Shown: positions 1 to 12,345, counted from the stretch's first letter. The stretch: DNA of 64,000 nucleotides from Dama dama (GCF_033118175.1 NC_083692.1:93614501-93678500), one strand, 5' to 3'. Notes: a model not told the origin generated them from the letters alone. Numbers and translations: made by a program.

Positions 1-859
1 GCCACTCACCTGCCATTTACCAACCCATCCATCGCCCCCCTCACCATCCAGCCCCTCACCCAGCCAAGATCTGGGCCAAGCACATCACCTGGTCCTGGAG
101 GGACAGGCATGAAGAATACATATCCCTACCCTCAAGGAACTCACAGAGTCGATTCTTAAAAGTGCATGTGGCTAATTTTTCATAATTATACGTTATGACT
201 TTGGGAGAACTTTTCCTCTGTTACTTCTTTCTCCCTTGGAATCTACAGTTCTTTTGCCAAAAGGTATTCAGGGAAATAAAGTGTGTCTGAATGGTCCACT
301 GTTGTTGGAAATTCTCATAAAAGGCATTGTTTAAGACAGTGCTTTCCGATAGAAATATCATGTGAAGTATGTATAAAATTTTGAATTTTCTAGAAAAGAA
401 ACAAGGCTGCAGTTACTTTTAATAAATATTCATTTAACCCAAAGTATCCAAATACTATCATTTTAACCTGTAATCAATATAAAAATTATTAATGAGATAT
501 CTTATACTCTTTTGCATGTATTAAGGCTTTGAAATCCAGTGCTATAGATTTTACACTTTACAGCACATCTAAATTTGGCCATATTTCGTAGGCTTGGTGG
601 CTACATATGGCCTGCTGGACTGCAGAGGCCTAGGAAAACACTGACTCACTGTTTATAACTTGGGTTTGCAATTATTTTTGGATTAAAGATAATTTAGTCT
701 GTTGCCTCATCTTCCACATTGGAAACAGTCTTTCCATTCCAGTTCTTTGGGTCAGAAATCTTGAACTGATCTGTTCAAAATGTTTATCTGGTGTCTATCA
801 TGTATCAGACATCGTGTGGTATGAAATCACAGACATTTCTCAAAGAATCTGAGACAACA

Positions 860-1065
860 CAGGCCTGGTGGTTATAAGCATGGAGCCAGGTTGCCTGGGT
901 ATGATTTTACCATTAGCCTCTCTGTGCCTCATCTTTCTCATCTATAACATGGGTAGCGTAAATATTATCTTCCTCATAGGGTCATCATGAGGCTTTAATG
1001 AATTAATATTTATAAAGTGCTTAACACAGTGTCTCTCAATAGGGCAACTACTATATGGGTGTTTG
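860..1065 (-). repeat. MIR SINE, reverse orientation
   Basis: The stretch CTCTCTGTGCCTCATCTTTC followed by a region resembling CATAGGGTCATCATGAGG and AAAGTGCTTAACACAGTG matches the reverse complement of the MIR core and tail in the usual order. It is diverged, as expected of an old mammalian SINE. Confidence 0.8.
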
Positions 1066-1159
1066 ATAAAACATGTTTAAAAGTTTGAAAAATTTTAAAC
1101 AGTTCTGCATTTTTCCAATGCTGGAGGTATAACCTTACAGTTTGGAATTAGACTAAAAC

Positions 1160-1290
1160 TCAGAAGACCTGGGAGTCTGTTGAACACATGGAAGTCAATC
1201 TCTCTGTGCCTCAATGTTCTAATTTCAAAAAGGCAGGATATTTTTGCATACTCTATTATTTTAGAAATGTTGTGGACATAAATAAGGTTC
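1160..1290 (-). repeat. Possible MIR fragment, reverse orientation
   Basis: The words AGAAGACCTGGGAGTC and AATCTCTCTGTGCCTCAATG resemble the reverse MIR segment, but similarity fades quickly to the right. Confidence 0.5.
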
Positions 1291-2224
1291 TACATATAAA
1301 ACACTTTGAAGAATTTCAGTTAGTGGTGATCCTTTCTATCAAGTCAAGGTATTCTGGGTATTGCACCTTTACAACAATGGATTGATATAGGTGAATGGAT
1401 GGATATTGTTTAGCTATGAAGGATGCATTTATGAGGCTCCATTTGCAGAGGGAGAAACAGCCAGTCATTCTCCTACCATACACTGACACTGAAATTTCAT
1501 TTTAATTTCTGTTGCTGGTGCAGTTTTCTCCTGACCTATACGCTTAGCAGTGCCAGGCCTTCAGTGAGACGCTCCCAACTCTGACATTGCCCGGCATCTG
1601 AAGCATTCCCATTCTCATAATTAACAGTGACTGGAAACAAATAATTTAATTTTGGGCAAATGAAAATGAATCAATGGTGTCAACTCCATTTCCCATCCTT
1701 GCAATTTTCTGTAACAAAAGAGGAGAGGGAAATGTCTGTTGCCCAATGTGAGATTCACTTAGGAAACCGAGAGACAGATGAATAACGGCTGATGCCTTAC
1801 CCCGCCTTCCCACAAAACGCTGCTGTCCCTGGCAGGAAGATCGTGCCTTGAGCTGAACAAACATGTAAAGTCATGCAGAGTTTGGCAGCTGGACATATTT
1901 ATGTTTCTAAGGAAATACACTCATGACTTAGTGTGGTGAATAAAGAGGAAAGCACATCTTACACAAAGCCAGGTAGACCCCAGGCTAAAGCCAGTTGTAT
2001 ATATCTAATCATTCATCTCTCCTCTCACCCTCCCACCCACCTGCCATTTACCAATCCATCAGGCTCCTTTATACCAAGAACAGGAATATAACACAGTCCT
2101 GCTAACGATGCCTCAGAAACAAAATGAGATAGTGCAAGAGGAAGCCTGTGGCACTTGCAATAAAATCAATACAAAGGCATCTTAACCTTGGATTCAGAAT
2201 GCACAGTTTACCTGTTAACAGAGT

Positions 2225-2345
2225 GGCTAGTTCAAAAGGACTTTGCTGGAACTTAAGTCCTGGCTGTGTCACTCCTGGTTCCATCACTGAACCTTAACCT
2301 GTGAAATGAGGGGTTTGGACTGTGACCCAGAAATTCACTTCTTCC
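2225..2345 (-). repeat. Possible MIR fragment, reverse orientation
   Basis: AAGTCCTGGCTGTGTCACTC followed by TGAACCTTAACCTGTGAAAT resembles the reverse MIR order (description of a tRNA-core SINE: CTGGCTCTGCCACT, then AACCTCTCTGTG, then AAAATGGGG). The fragment is diverged. Confidence 0.5.
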
Positions 2346-2919
2346 TCTGAAATGCCCAGTGTGAGGAGCTGGTGGACAGGCACCATACCAATGTGGAGAC
2401 CCTATCAGTTGCTCTGTCCATTCCAATTACACATTCTGGAACTGGGAAGTGACCACAGGATGGATTCAGGGGCCTCCTGGACTCACTGTGAGAAGTATCT
2501 GAGATCAAACTCCATGGACCACCTGATCTCTGTAAGTCCTAACTCTGGGAGGTGGACCACAGTGACATTTTGGGTCTCCTGGAATTAATGTCAGTTCAGA
2601 GCCGGTGCCTAGTAAGCTCTGAAAAGTCGATTATTTCCTTTTCTCTCATGCAGTTACCCTGATAAAAGGCTACAGATCCTTTGGGGGAAGGCTGGGAGAA
2701 AGATGAAAAGCATAAACTTCCAGCAATGTACTAGGGCCTCCCCTTCATTCAAGGGGTTCTGGGTCTGTAAACTGGCTCAAGTCTGGAAATTGACCGAGGG
2801 GCCAAGTTTCATGATGCAAGTTAAACTTTTGGTCATTTAATTGAGAACTCTTCCCCTTACACAGACCAAGTAAGACTTGATTAAGCTTCCTGCGATTAAG
2901 CAGTGAAGAGTGGACAGAC

Positions 2920-3110
2920 CGATCCTGTCAGTCTCTGCCCTCTTGGAATTTACATGCTGGTGGAGAAAAGACAGAAACACACAAGAAGCAAATATTTTGG
3001 TGCATTGATCAGTGAAACCAAGAAGACCAGCCAGGGGTGTTTGGTGAGAGTCACTGGGAGCGGTAGTCTGAGGCTGGGCATGCTGAGGGCCCAGTAAGAA
3101 GACCCTGTGA
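2920..3110 (+). repeat. Ancient mammalian interspersed repeat fragment, L2-like
   Basis: CTGCCCTCTTGGAATTTACA followed by GCTGGTGGAGAAAAGACAGA resembles a widespread mammalian repeat whose consensus reads roughly 'gccctcaaggagctta...gtgggggagacaga'. I am not sure of the family name; L2 or a related LINE is most likely. Confidence 0.45.
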
Positions 3111-3591
3111 AGTAGAAAGGATGGGAAGAGTGATGCTCCTGGGAGAGGCACGGAGCGTTGCAGGGTCTGAGCACCAGAGTTGCACGATGGAAAAAAGTGC
3201 CAACATTCTGAAATCTTCCTTCCTTCTCTTCAATTTAAAACCAGATCAGATGTGGGTAAGGGAGCTGCCTGGTGTGTAGAAATAACAAGATCTTCTATTT
3301 AAGGTCTCCAGGATCAAAGCCTTAATTCTTTGACTCAGGTTTTAACTAACAATGTTTAAATAAAAGGACTATGTCAAAACTTCAGCTGCTTATGTTTTCA
3401 GTGCGTAAGTGATGGGCGTGGAAAGGGTTTAAACATTACATGCCTTTAGAACAGGAAGAGCCTTTATGAGGAAACTGGTTTTTCATTCACAGTTTTGTCA
3501 CCGTTTTCTCCTTCATCTATGAGTCTCCCACATCCCTTGCTGCTGCCCCACAAAGGACACTGACTAGTTCTTAGCAGATAGAGAATGGGAG

Positions 3592-3956
3592 TGCTTTCAA
3601 ACTGGGGTGCTGGAGAAGATTCTGGAGAGTCCCCTGGATAGCAAGGAGATCAAACCAGTCAATCCTAAAGGAAATCAACCCTGAACATTCATGGAAGGAC
3701 TGATGCTGAGGCTGAAGCTCCAATACTTTGGCCACCTGATGCGAAGAATCAACTCATTGGAAAAGACCTGATGCCAGGAAAGATTGAAGGCAGGAGGAGA
3801 AGGGGAGGACAGAGGATGAGATGGTTGGATGGCATCACCGACTTAATGGACATGGGTTTTGAGCAAGCTCTGGGAGATGGTGAAGGACAGGGAAGCCTGG
3901 TGTGCTGCAGTTCATGGGGTCACAAAGAGTTGGACACGTCTGAGTGACTGAACAAA
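3592..3956 (+). repeat. BovB LINE, 5'-truncated 3' end
   Basis: The segment runs from TGCTTTCAAACTGGGGTGCT to the BovB 3' end (GTGACTGAACAA). It contains the typical BovB words CACCTGATGCGAAGAATC and GAGGATGAGATGGTTGGATG. An 8-bp duplication AATGGGAG flanks it at 3584-3591 and 3957-3964, which supports these ends as the original insertion boundaries. Confidence 0.9.
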
Positions 3957-4556
3957 AATGGGAGGGCTGTGTACCTTCCCTCTCCAACCAGACAGGAAGC
4001 ATCTAGGGGCCAGGTCTCATCTATAACTGCGAGAGGTCCTCCATGGTTTCAAGAGTAAAGCAGGTGTGAAAGAGTTTTGTTTTTGAGTTGGAATTGAACT
4101 GGAGAACATAGAGACTCAGCTGGGAGTGTCCAGATGAACTAGTGTCTAGCTGGGAGCGTCTTCCTGCCGAGACAACCCCTCTGTCACCAGGGCAGCTCTC
4201 CGCACGTTAGGAGAAGGTAACAAGGCCCCAAACTCAGCCAAGGAAGACAGACCAATTTCTTCACTTCCCTTAACAGCTACGTGTCTCAGGTCCCCTCAGC
4301 TGCTGGATCCTACAAGGTCCTAAGTGTTTTGCTACCTGGGCCCAGGTGCGTACGCTCACATGGCTTCCCCCCAAGTCCCACTCCCAGCTGAGGGACTCTC
4401 CACCTACTCTGGAGAGCAGGGATGCTCCATTTGACTTGCCTGTTTCCTTCCAAGTCTTCGCCCATGATTAGTCTTTTCTGTTTCCCTCTTGGAATCAAAA
4501 TCAGAAAGAAGCCTCTTTCCCCCTCTCTGTCTGCTGTCACTGTGAGGCAAGATTCA

Positions 4557-4725
4557 ACATGCAATCTCACTTGATCCTCATACTCAAAGGTAGGATGTAA
4601 AGCACTATTATCTCCCTTTCACAAAAGCAGCAGCAGGCTGGAGAGCCCAAGGGACTTTCCCAAGGGCTCACAGTAAGGCAAGGGGTAGGGTGGACTTGAA
4701 TTTCTGGACTCCCCATTCTGTGCCC
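4557..4725 (+). repeat. MIR SINE
   Basis: CTTGATCCTCATACTCAAAG, CTATTATCTCCCTTTCACAA and GGGACTTTCCCAAGGGCTCA follow the MIR consensus order (tail of the core, then 'cccattttacag', then 'acttgcccaaggtcacac'). Confidence 0.75.
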
Positions 4726-5608
4726 ACTTTGCAAAGGCATACAGTGCATTAGTCTCAACTGATAGAGTGGAGCTGAATTAGCAATGCATAGTCTGTGCCT
4801 TGGCAGGTAAATTATCTTATTTAGAGGTTTGCAGCCCTGAGCTGCTGGTTGAAAAATGATGTGTCAGCAACAAAGAAGCAAATGATGTCAAGAATATACC
4901 CAACCCATCTCTGTCTCTGTGCTGCCCTTGAATTAGCTTCTGACAGTCCCAGCCTGGAGTATTCTACAGACACCAGAATGGCCCTTTTCTCTGCAGTCAA
5001 TGGAGTTGACCATGTCTTCATCTAGACTGGCAATGAAAATTGCCATAATAATCTAAACCCGGTCAGGTATTTTTGAGTCTATGAATATTGTTGATATTTT
5101 CTGGATAAGATTGTGAATGGAAAAGACTGGAAAGTTCAGAACTTGGGTTATTAGGCTTCCCCTGACAGGCTAGTGGTATTATGTATTAAAAGAAAAAGCA
5201 GGAGGAAGTTCTCCTGTGGCAAGAATGTCTCATCCTATGGACCCTGAGAAGGTCCTTCAACAAACAGCTTAAATCGCACCTGTTCTTCCTCAGGTCTCTC
5301 AACTCACTCAGCATCGGGTTGGCTGCAGCCCCCTGAATTCATGACCCAGAAATCCTCCCCACACATGACATGTGAGCCAGTCTCACACAGAGCCTTGAGC
5401 ACCAAGGGTCCCCTCTGCTAAGGAAAAGCCCTCTTTCCCTGTCCATACAAAGCAAATGATTGATTCTGATCATTTTTCTCCAAGGAAAAAATATTTTCAC
5501 ACTTTGCCAAGCTTTCCAACCCTCCTGCTTTACTGCAGTGTCTTCACTCCAAGGAAACCCCCTGAGATTCCTGCAACTCAGTCACACATTTGCCAAGTGC
5601 CCCCTATG

Positions 5609-5803
5609 TGAAGAATATGCCAAATCAGGAGATGCAAGAGCCATGGGTTTGATCTCTGGGTCAGGAAGACCCCTGGAGTAGGAATGCCAACCCACTCCAG
5701 TCTCCTTGCCTGGAAAATTCCATGGAGAGAGGAGCCTGGCGGGCTACAGTCCATGGGGTCGCAAAGAGTTGGACACAACTGAGCGACTGAGCATGCACAC
5801 ACA
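5609..5803 (+). repeat. Bov-tA SINE
   Basis: From the region around AGGAGATGCAAGAG through CCCACTCCAGTCTCCTTGCC to GAGTTGGACACAACTGAGCG this matches a Bov-tA SINE. The tRNA-like head is degraded. Possible imperfect duplications CCTATGTG and CCTACGTG flank it. Confidence 0.85.
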
Positions 5804-6589
5804 TCCTACGTGTAGAATGCAGCACAGATGAAGTTCCAGAAGATAAAAAAAAGAACATTGGAAAAATCTGTGGATCCACCAATCTCAATATGTGAACAAA
5901 TCTTGGGGCAGAAAACAATATAAAAAAGTAAGTGTTTTGAATGAATTATGAAGGTGAACTATTAGTCTGCACTGGGTAACCTCTGTACTCTTAAAATAAC
6001 CCACTTACATAGTCTTTCTCTTTGATGCCTTATATTCCTACTAATCCTAGCTCTGATTTTAAAGTACTACTATATGTAATTAAGAGAGATGGGCTGCAGC
6101 TTTTTGACCTTCTCTTTGGGCAAAACCGGGCTTTGCTGTGTGGTGAACAACATCATCAACCACAACTGATGGGGTTCTCAAATTCATAATCCAGCACAGA
6201 TTCCTGCCCTTTCTTCATTCATTTTTCTTTCATTTTATATTATTCCAATATATTCATCTTATGCTAGACTCCCTCAGAAACAACATCTCTAGTGAAAACA
6301 CAGTCCTTAAGCATGAATCAGAAATTTTATATTTGCACTACTTTTTTTTTCCTATTCAAGCAGAGTTTCTTGGACTCTCCTAATTGAGCTATGGGTTTTC
6401 CTAAGCTGTGGATTTGCTTAATCTAGTATGAGTGCTTCAAGTTCTTTAATGAAAATGACCTACTATTGGCTATACTATGCCACTGCACTTGTCAATAGCA
6501 CAACTTCTGTTGACTCAACAGAAGCCAGGAACTTATAAAAAGAACCTATTGCATCTCACGAAGCAGGCTTCCTACTTAGTTAAATATGC

Positions 6590-6748
6590 TGTTGGTGGTT
6601 TAGTCGCTAAGTCATGTTGCGACCCCACGGACTGTAGCCTGCCAGGCCCCTCTGTGGAGTGGGTTGTCATTTCCTTCTCCAGGGGATCTTCCTGACCCAG
6701 GGATCAAACCCAGATCTCCTGCATTGCAGGCGATCTCCTGCAGTTACC
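6590..6748 (-). repeat. Bov-tA SINE with internal deletion
   Basis: The reverse-oriented SINE words TTTAGTCGCTAAGTCATGTT, GACTGTAGCCTGCCAGGC and CCAGGGGATCTTCCTGACCC are present. About 40 bp normally lying between 'cctctg' and 'tggagtgggtt' is missing. Confidence 0.85.
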
Positions 6749-7186
6749 ATAGATCAATTAAATAATATTTACTTGAGACCCTCTCATCTTGGATTTAAAA
6801 GCATAGTTGAATCAAACCTTTAATTAGTTCATAATAGTAGGACTAGAGCTATTTCTGGCTTAAATTTTTAGAAGAAAAAAAATCCACTCATGAATGTGCA
6901 CTGCCACAGACATAGCATTCCTTTGAAAACAACACCCATTTCCTAGACATAAAACACTAAAAGAATCAGCCCGGGAACACAGATGTGTGTGCCCATCTCT
7001 TCTGGATTTAAAGGTTGATAATTATATTTCTAAGAACCAGCATTATGGCTAAGGCTGACACAAAGATGGGAAAGGAAATGCATTAAGGGATAATTTCTTG
7101 GTAATGAGAACCTCTAGAGTGGAAAACATGTACATTATGTCTTTATGTAGAATAAACACATTACTATAAAATCCGAAAGAGAAAAA

Positions 7187-7192
7187 CCTTAC
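7187..7192 (-). other. SV2C: 5' splice donor of SV2C second coding exon
   Basis: Read on the minus strand the junction is TTCGG|GTAAGG, a near-consensus donor. It falls exactly where the open frame would otherwise meet a TAA stop. Confidence 0.92.
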
Positions 7193-7373
7193 CCGAATCC
7201 AGAAAGTAAGCGACAGAAGAGAAAGAAGCCGTAACCTTGGACAAATGAAGACAGGAAGGCAAAGAATCCGTTGATAGACATGCAGATCAGAAGGGACTGC
7301 TTCCGTCCCACTTTGTCTGCCAGGCCTCCCCAGAAGAACGCCCCCACCATCATGCCGAGGTACACTATGCTGC
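7193..7373 (-). CDS. SV2C: SV2C second coding exon, residues 194 (part) to 254 (part)
   Basis: This 181-bp exon carries two bases of codon 194, 59 full codons and two bases of codon 254. It begins SIVYLGMMVGAFFWGG (transmembrane segment 2, about 195-211), followed by the major-facilitator cytosolic loop motif GGLADKVGRK (209-218: glycine, Asp213, Lys214, Gly216, Arg217, Lys218), a third hydrophobic segment (about 220-238) and the beginning of a fourth (GYGFFLFCRLLSGF, 240-253). The motif is typical of sugar-porter-type transporters and sits between segments 2 and 3, as expected. It is spliced directly to the exon at 59966-60545: G plus GC makes a glycine codon, so phase is preserved. The donor reads GG|GTAAGG and the acceptor TTTCTGTGTGTTGCAG|GC. 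No frameshift or premature stop is present. The following exon, expected to continue with glycine 254, is outside the window to the left. Confidence 0.96.
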
Positions 7374-7396
7374 CTGCAACACACAGAAAGCAAAGA
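7374..7396 (-). other. SV2C: 3' splice acceptor of SV2C second coding exon
   Basis: Minus-strand sequence TTTGCTTTCTGTGTGTTGCAG directly precedes the exon. It is pyrimidine-rich, ends in CAG and gives the correct phase with the upstream exon. Confidence 0.92.
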
Positions 7397-8999
7397 AATG
7401 CGTCAGAGGGGCAGAAACGACACTCGGAACAGCAAGCGAACAGGGGGCAGAGGGCATCCTGGAATTCTGCATGGGAAAGAAGCGCCTTTAAAAACAGACT
7501 CTGCAGGATACACGAATCCGCTTTCAAGTTGGAAAACAAGCTCTGTGGGTTCCCTCTGGCTGCCATGGGTGATGGCAAGGGCAGAAGATGAGACGGTCAC
7601 GTTCTCCCCAGCCTTCTAGGGAGGGGTAGCCCCAGTGGGCAGGCATAAGGAGTCCTCATGGAGAACAACCCCGCAATTTGATTCACAGCTGTGTCACCTT
7701 TGGTCCAAATGCCCAGCTTAGCACCAAGCAAGGCCAAGATGGGAGACTGAGTCAAGGGCTCCCAGGTCAAAATGGATCCTCCAGCCTGCTTCAAGCCTGC
7801 ACTGCAGCAGATGACCTGGGCCACAACCAGACTCCTAGGAAACTTCTAGAAGATTGCATGGGTTCTTTCTCTCTGCTTCTCCTGAAAACCCTGGCCCTTC
7901 CTTGAAAGGAAGGGATGTTAGGGAAGGTAAGTTTACAAGAGTTAATCTCAAAATGGTCTCTCCCAAATCCTGCTCAGAAAAGAAAAACTTTTTCTTGGCA
8001 TCAGGAGCTTAAGCAGAAGGAAAATCGCTGCTTGTGGTTTGGGGTTGTTCAGCTCACCATGGTTGGCTTTGCTTTCATAAAGGAAACAAATGGAAAAATC
8101 AAGAGTTAGATAGATGCCCCTCTTGGTATCACTGAGTAAACAGCTGAATTTTCCAATTTACTTGCTTCTTATAAAAAGCCAAGCCCTCACAAACTCTGTC
8201 CAGAGTCTTTCACAGGATGACGTAATATTAGGTATGGCAAATGTTATTTCCCGAGAGGCTTCCAAAAGGGTATGCAAGGTCTAGGGGAAATGGCATAATT
8301 AATAAATGAGAGTTTTGGCTTTCAAAAAGCTGCCCACTACATCTTTTCCTCAATTCCCTTTGCTTCACCAAAGCACCATTTGACTAGTCCCTTGTCAAAC
8401 AAGTGTTTAAGGTGCCCAGCAGCATCTAGGTTACAAGCTGAGAAAACACTACCTTATTTATTGCTTTAGATTAGTTAGCGAAATATCCTCCTTAAACATT
8501 CACATGAATTCATTTGCTAACAGTTAATAAATGAATCTGAGACCCAGAAGGGGAGCACTTGGCAAAGTCTGGTGACCCCACATCAATGACACGCAGATGC
8601 TGCTCTTCAGATAGACGAGTCTAGACAACTACAGGAAATGGCGAATGTTGGAGCAATTATACAATAAGACACAACAGAAGCTGCCTTTATTTAGACTGGG
8701 GTGCTGAAAGGAGATGGGCAGTTATCCTTTGCCTGGGTAGGGATGGCCTACTTTTCTCTGTACTATGTGGCTGACCATACAACGACCACCCTCCTCAATA
8801 AAGAGATTACTCATATCATGAGGCCCAGTGTGTGCCGAGAAGATAATTTAAAGAATGTTTCAGTACAAGGCCCAGGGATCCCCAGAGCAGATTCACCTAG
8901 GAGAATAAATATGGGGCATATCTCTTACTTACAGCCTAAGAGGCTGAATCTGCCACTTGTGCCTTGCAGAAGAATAATCAGTAAGCTAAGCTGCTTGAT

Positions 9000-9226
9000 G
9001 GACTTCCCAGGTGGTACTAGAACTAAAGAACCTGCCTGCCAATGCAGGAGACATAAGAGATGTGGGTTTGATCCCTGGGTCAGGAAGATCCCCTGGAGAA
9101 GGGCATGGCAACCCACTCCAGTACTCTCACCTGGAGAACCCCACGGACAGAGGAGCCTGGCAGGCTGCAGTCCAGAGAGTCGCAAGGAGTTGGACGTGAC
9201 TGAAGTGACTTAGCACACATGCACGA
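9000..9226 (+). repeat. Bov-tA SINE with perfect 12-bp target duplication
   Basis: A full SINE runs from GACTTCCCAGGTGGTACTAG to ACTTAGCACACATGCACG. The perfect 12-bp duplication AAGCTGCTTGAT lies at 8988-8999 and 9227-9238, fixing both ends. It is antisense to SV2C. Confidence 0.95.
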
Positions 9227-9374
9227 AAGCTGCTTGATAATAATGTCTGTCTTTAGAAATGCCTACAGGTCAGAAAGGGAGCTGCATCGATCAGGAGCAG
9301 CCCATGGCTGCTGCCATCTAAAGACTTGGGACTCTTTCTTGTAGCTCTGGCCCAAGGAACAAAAAATGGTCACT

Positions 9375-9560
9375 GGCACTTGTGGAACCCTTACCAGTTC
9401 TAAACGTTTGCATGAATTAACTTACGTAATCCTCACGACCACCCTTTGAGGTGAGTACTATGGGAACACCATTCATTGGTGGGAAGCTGACATACAGGGA
9501 CATTAATGATCTAACCACAGAGAAGTGAGTACATCCCAGTCTGTCTCTTTGTACAACGTG
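9375..9560 (+). repeat. MIR SINE
   Basis: GCATGAATTAACTTACGTAA, TCCTCACGACCACCCTTTGA and GGTGAGTACTATGGGAACAC follow the MIR core consensus. Confidence 0.8.
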
Positions 9561-9927
9561 GTGATGATCCCTTTAACCCTCCTGGCTGCCCTCCTGGGAA
9601 AACATCCCAGTTTGTGCAGGCTCTTGTGTGGAGGTAACATCTAAAATTGAAAGTGGTACCTCAAAAGCCTCAGAGGTGCCTTCTCCCTGGACGCCACCCT
9701 CACAGAATTAGAGCTAAGTCTTGGGTAGTGGAAAATGACAGATGGGAGCTCGGGGGACATGCTGCTTCGTCCCACCGGAGTATGTGACCTGGGATGCACT
9801 GCTTCCTCTCAGGTACTCCAGACGGGTACATCCCCGACCCTTGGTGGGGAAGGTAAAGAAGCTGACGCTGCCAAAGGCTGGGTGGTGCCGGAGCAAAAAG
9901 GAAAATCCAACTTCTTGCTATGAAGAG

Positions 9928-10151
9928 CAGCGCAGGCGTGCTAAGTCACTTGTCATGTTTGGTTCTTTGCAACCCCATGAACTGTAGCCCTCCAGGCTCT
10001 TCTGTTCCTCGGATTCTCCAGGCAAGAACACTGGAGTGGGTTGCCATTTCCTCCTCCAGTGGATCTTCCTATCCAGGGATGCAACCTGCATCCCTTATGT
10101 ATCTAGCAATGGCAGGCAGGTTCTTTACCACTAGTGCCTCCTGGGAAGCCC
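9928..10151 (-). repeat. Bov-tA SINE
   Basis: Reverse-oriented SINE: GTGCTAAGTCACTTGTCATG, AGGCAAGAACACTGGAGTGG and TTCTTTACCACTAGTGCCTC, ending in CTGGGAAGCCC, the reverse complement of the SINE start. Confidence 0.92.
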
Positions 10152-10654
10152 AGAATGAGTGGGCTCCTGCGCCATGCTCTGAAGGAGCTGTAACCCCCTC
10201 GCTTCTCCAGTACAGGATGGATGACGGTCCTGCTGGGTGGGTCTCCATGACCCGTCATCCCCTTCTGGGCCATCCCTTGCAGCTACATCTTCCCTAAACC
10301 AGATCAGAGCGTTACAGAGTGATGATTCTAGCACTTTCAGGGCTCATAACCAGATGCTACATTCCTCCGCTCAGCAGGAGTGGAAGGACACAGCCCTACC
10401 TGGGAGCTTTTTAAACCTCAGGGGTAGTAACGGCTAAGAGCTTCATTCCTGCAACGGAGACGGCTTAGTGACTTGACAAGGGGCAGGAAATCCTCATTTA
10501 TTATTAGCACCTTGTACTTAAGCACTTGCAAATAAAATTTAAAGGTAATACTTATGAGAGATTTTAATATATAAAAAAGAAAAATGGCCTATTTTTCAAT
10601 TCCCCCAGATATAGATCTACATCTTTTTTTTTAAACTCAAATATGCCCCCATGG

Positions 10655-10800
10655 CCAATAATTCAAACCAGAAAAGTATAAAATGAAAATAAAAGTCTTC
10701 TTCTCCCTAATCCTTGATCCTCTTCCCAAAGGTAACCATTAGCAATTTTTTTTTCCAATTTTTCCAAAAAGCTCATACATATAAATATACAAAATGGATA
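10655..10800. repeat. Possible ancient L1 3' segment
   Basis: AATTCAAACCAGAAAAGTAT, AAAGTCTTCTTCTCCCTAAT and AAAGGTAACCATTAGC resemble a common old L1-related tail ('aattcaaacagtataaaa...gaggtaaccactgttaac'). Family and orientation are uncertain. Confidence 0.4.
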
Positions 10801-11404
10801 TCCTGTAGGAATTGCTTGTTAAATATAGGTTTTCTTCCCCACCCACCCCATGCAGCCTTTATCATATCTCGTCTTTCTTAAAAATCTTTCAGATTTTTAA
10901 GCTTAAGCAAACCAGAAATAAATCTCTGTCAGGATTTTAATTACTTCTTCAAAACACATTTCATATATTTCAGAAGAACATTCACTCTCAGCTAACAGGG
11001 GAAAAACAGTTATTTCTCCATCTCTATTTTTCTATGCCTTAAATAAATACACCCAATTTCCCTAAATGAGAGGTTATTAAATCCAATTTTAAAGCATTTA
11101 CAGAGCACCCACTATGTATGACTTTTCCTGAAGGCTAGAAATACATGAATTTATGTCATGATCCTTGACCTTAGGGAAGGAAAAACTTAGCAAATCTTCC
11201 TCTGATGCCTACTGTAAGCCAGGAGAGAAAGGAGACAGTTTCACATCCATTATTTCACAGAACCCTCCCCACAGCCCTCTGCCCAGGGCCAGTGCAGAGA
11301 GGGGTATCCGGAGCAGAACCTTCCACAGCCTCCTGGGGACACACGGCCAGACAGAACAGTGCCCTCAGGAGCCGCGCTGGAGTCCCTGACCTGCGTGTTT
11401 ACTC

Positions 11405-11600
11405 CATCAAGATGGCTTAAGGAGCTTGTAATTCAGCGAGGGAGACCCAGGCCCATAACTGAACAAGCCCAGCTGTGAGGGGTGAGTTCCGGTGGGCAGA
11501 GGGGCAGGAGGTGGCCACTAATTCTGACTGCGGCCTCTGAAAAGGTTTTGCTGAGAACAGAACATCTGAGAGGATTCTGAAGGATAAGAAAAATGTCAAC
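11405..11600 (+). repeat. Ancient interspersed repeat fragment, L2-like
   Basis: GGAGCTTGTAATTCAGCGAG followed by GGAGACCCAGGCCCATAAC, then TGGCCACTAATTCTGACTGC and a '...tctgagaggattctgaaggat' tail, resembles the same mammalian repeat type as 2920-3110. The family name is uncertain. Confidence 0.45.
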
Positions 11601-12064
11601 ATAGTATTAAATTCCTCCAACAAGTGACAGGTTTAGAGAAAAAAAAATGGCATCTCAATTTGACTCTGACTAAAAATGTGTCTCAGATCCAAACACCATA
11701 ATAATCTTTTGTGTCTACATTGGATTACTACTGGTAATTTAGACCGGCTGTAACTAGACCTCCGCTGGGCATGCCACGGGACAGGATGAAGCCTACCCAA
11801 CAGTTTATTCCTGACAAACAGCACAACCAGGAGAGTCATGTTCTTATCACGTGACCTAATTAAAGCCAAGACCTCTGAATATTAGCAAAGGTACACACTG
11901 GAGTGGGGAGAGATGTGAATCAAAGTGGAAAGGCTCTGGATGGCTGTCTTGCTTTCATGATTCCATTTTGTCTTCACCATGTTGAGATAGGGAGTCCTTG
12001 AAAATTGAGAGGTGGGATAAGCTCTTAACATGGACCAGCCTTCTCTGGTCACCACTTCTCATGA

Positions 12065-12180
12065 GGCTACTGACAGAATCTTAAAGTATTTTAGTCCATT
12101 TAACAGGTGGGGAAACTGAGGTTGAGAGAGGCCAGCACTTGAATTCAGGTCTTCCAGATCCTTGTTCCCCAGAGTATGAT
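12065..12180 (+). repeat. MIR SINE fragment
   Basis: AACAGGTGGGGAAACTGAGG, TTGAGAGAGGCCAGCACTTG and AATTCAGGTCTTCCAGATCC match the 3' half of MIR. Confidence 0.8.
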
Positions 12181-12189
12181 CCTGGGATC

Positions 12190-12345
12190 AAGAGCACTGG
12201 CACCCTAGGGTCTGAGGGGAGGGAACTTGCTGGAAATGCAGACTTTAAGGCTTCACTCTGGACCTACAGACTCAGGATCTGTATCTGACTAAGGTTCCCA
12301 CACGATCTGTGTGCACTTTAGAATCTGAAAGCACTTTTTAGGCTG
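12190..12345 (+). mobile_element. MER5A-like hAT-Charlie DNA transposon fragment
   Basis: CTTGCTGGAAATGCAGACTT, ACCTACAGACTCAGGATCTG and GATCTGTGTGCACTTTAGAA follow the order of the nonautonomous element MER5A. No transposase is encoded. It lies directly after the MIR fragment. Confidence 0.7.

Larger units (their letters stand above)
1..7192 (-). other. SV2C: SV2C intron following the second coding exon (partial)
   Basis: This is the gene-proximal part of the intron downstream of the exon at 7193-7373; it runs off the left edge. It holds MIR and older repeat fragments (860-1065, 1160-1290, 2225-2345, 2920-3110, 4557-4725), one BovB 3' fragment (3592-3956) and two SINEs (5609-5803, 6590-6748). 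I recognise nothing in 1-850, 1300-2220, 3200-3580, 3970-4550, 4730-5600, 5805-6585 or 6750-7186, apart from a possible SINE-head remnant near 5153-5185. Confidence 0.9.

Noticed and set aside
7374..7578. Apparent N-terminal extension of the second SV2C exon frame
   Set aside because: It lies upstream of a clear acceptor and does not match SV2C; it is intronic.
8701..9213. 170-codon plus-strand open frame
   Set aside because: Its second half is translated Bov-tA SINE (9000-9226); the first half has no recognisable similarity.
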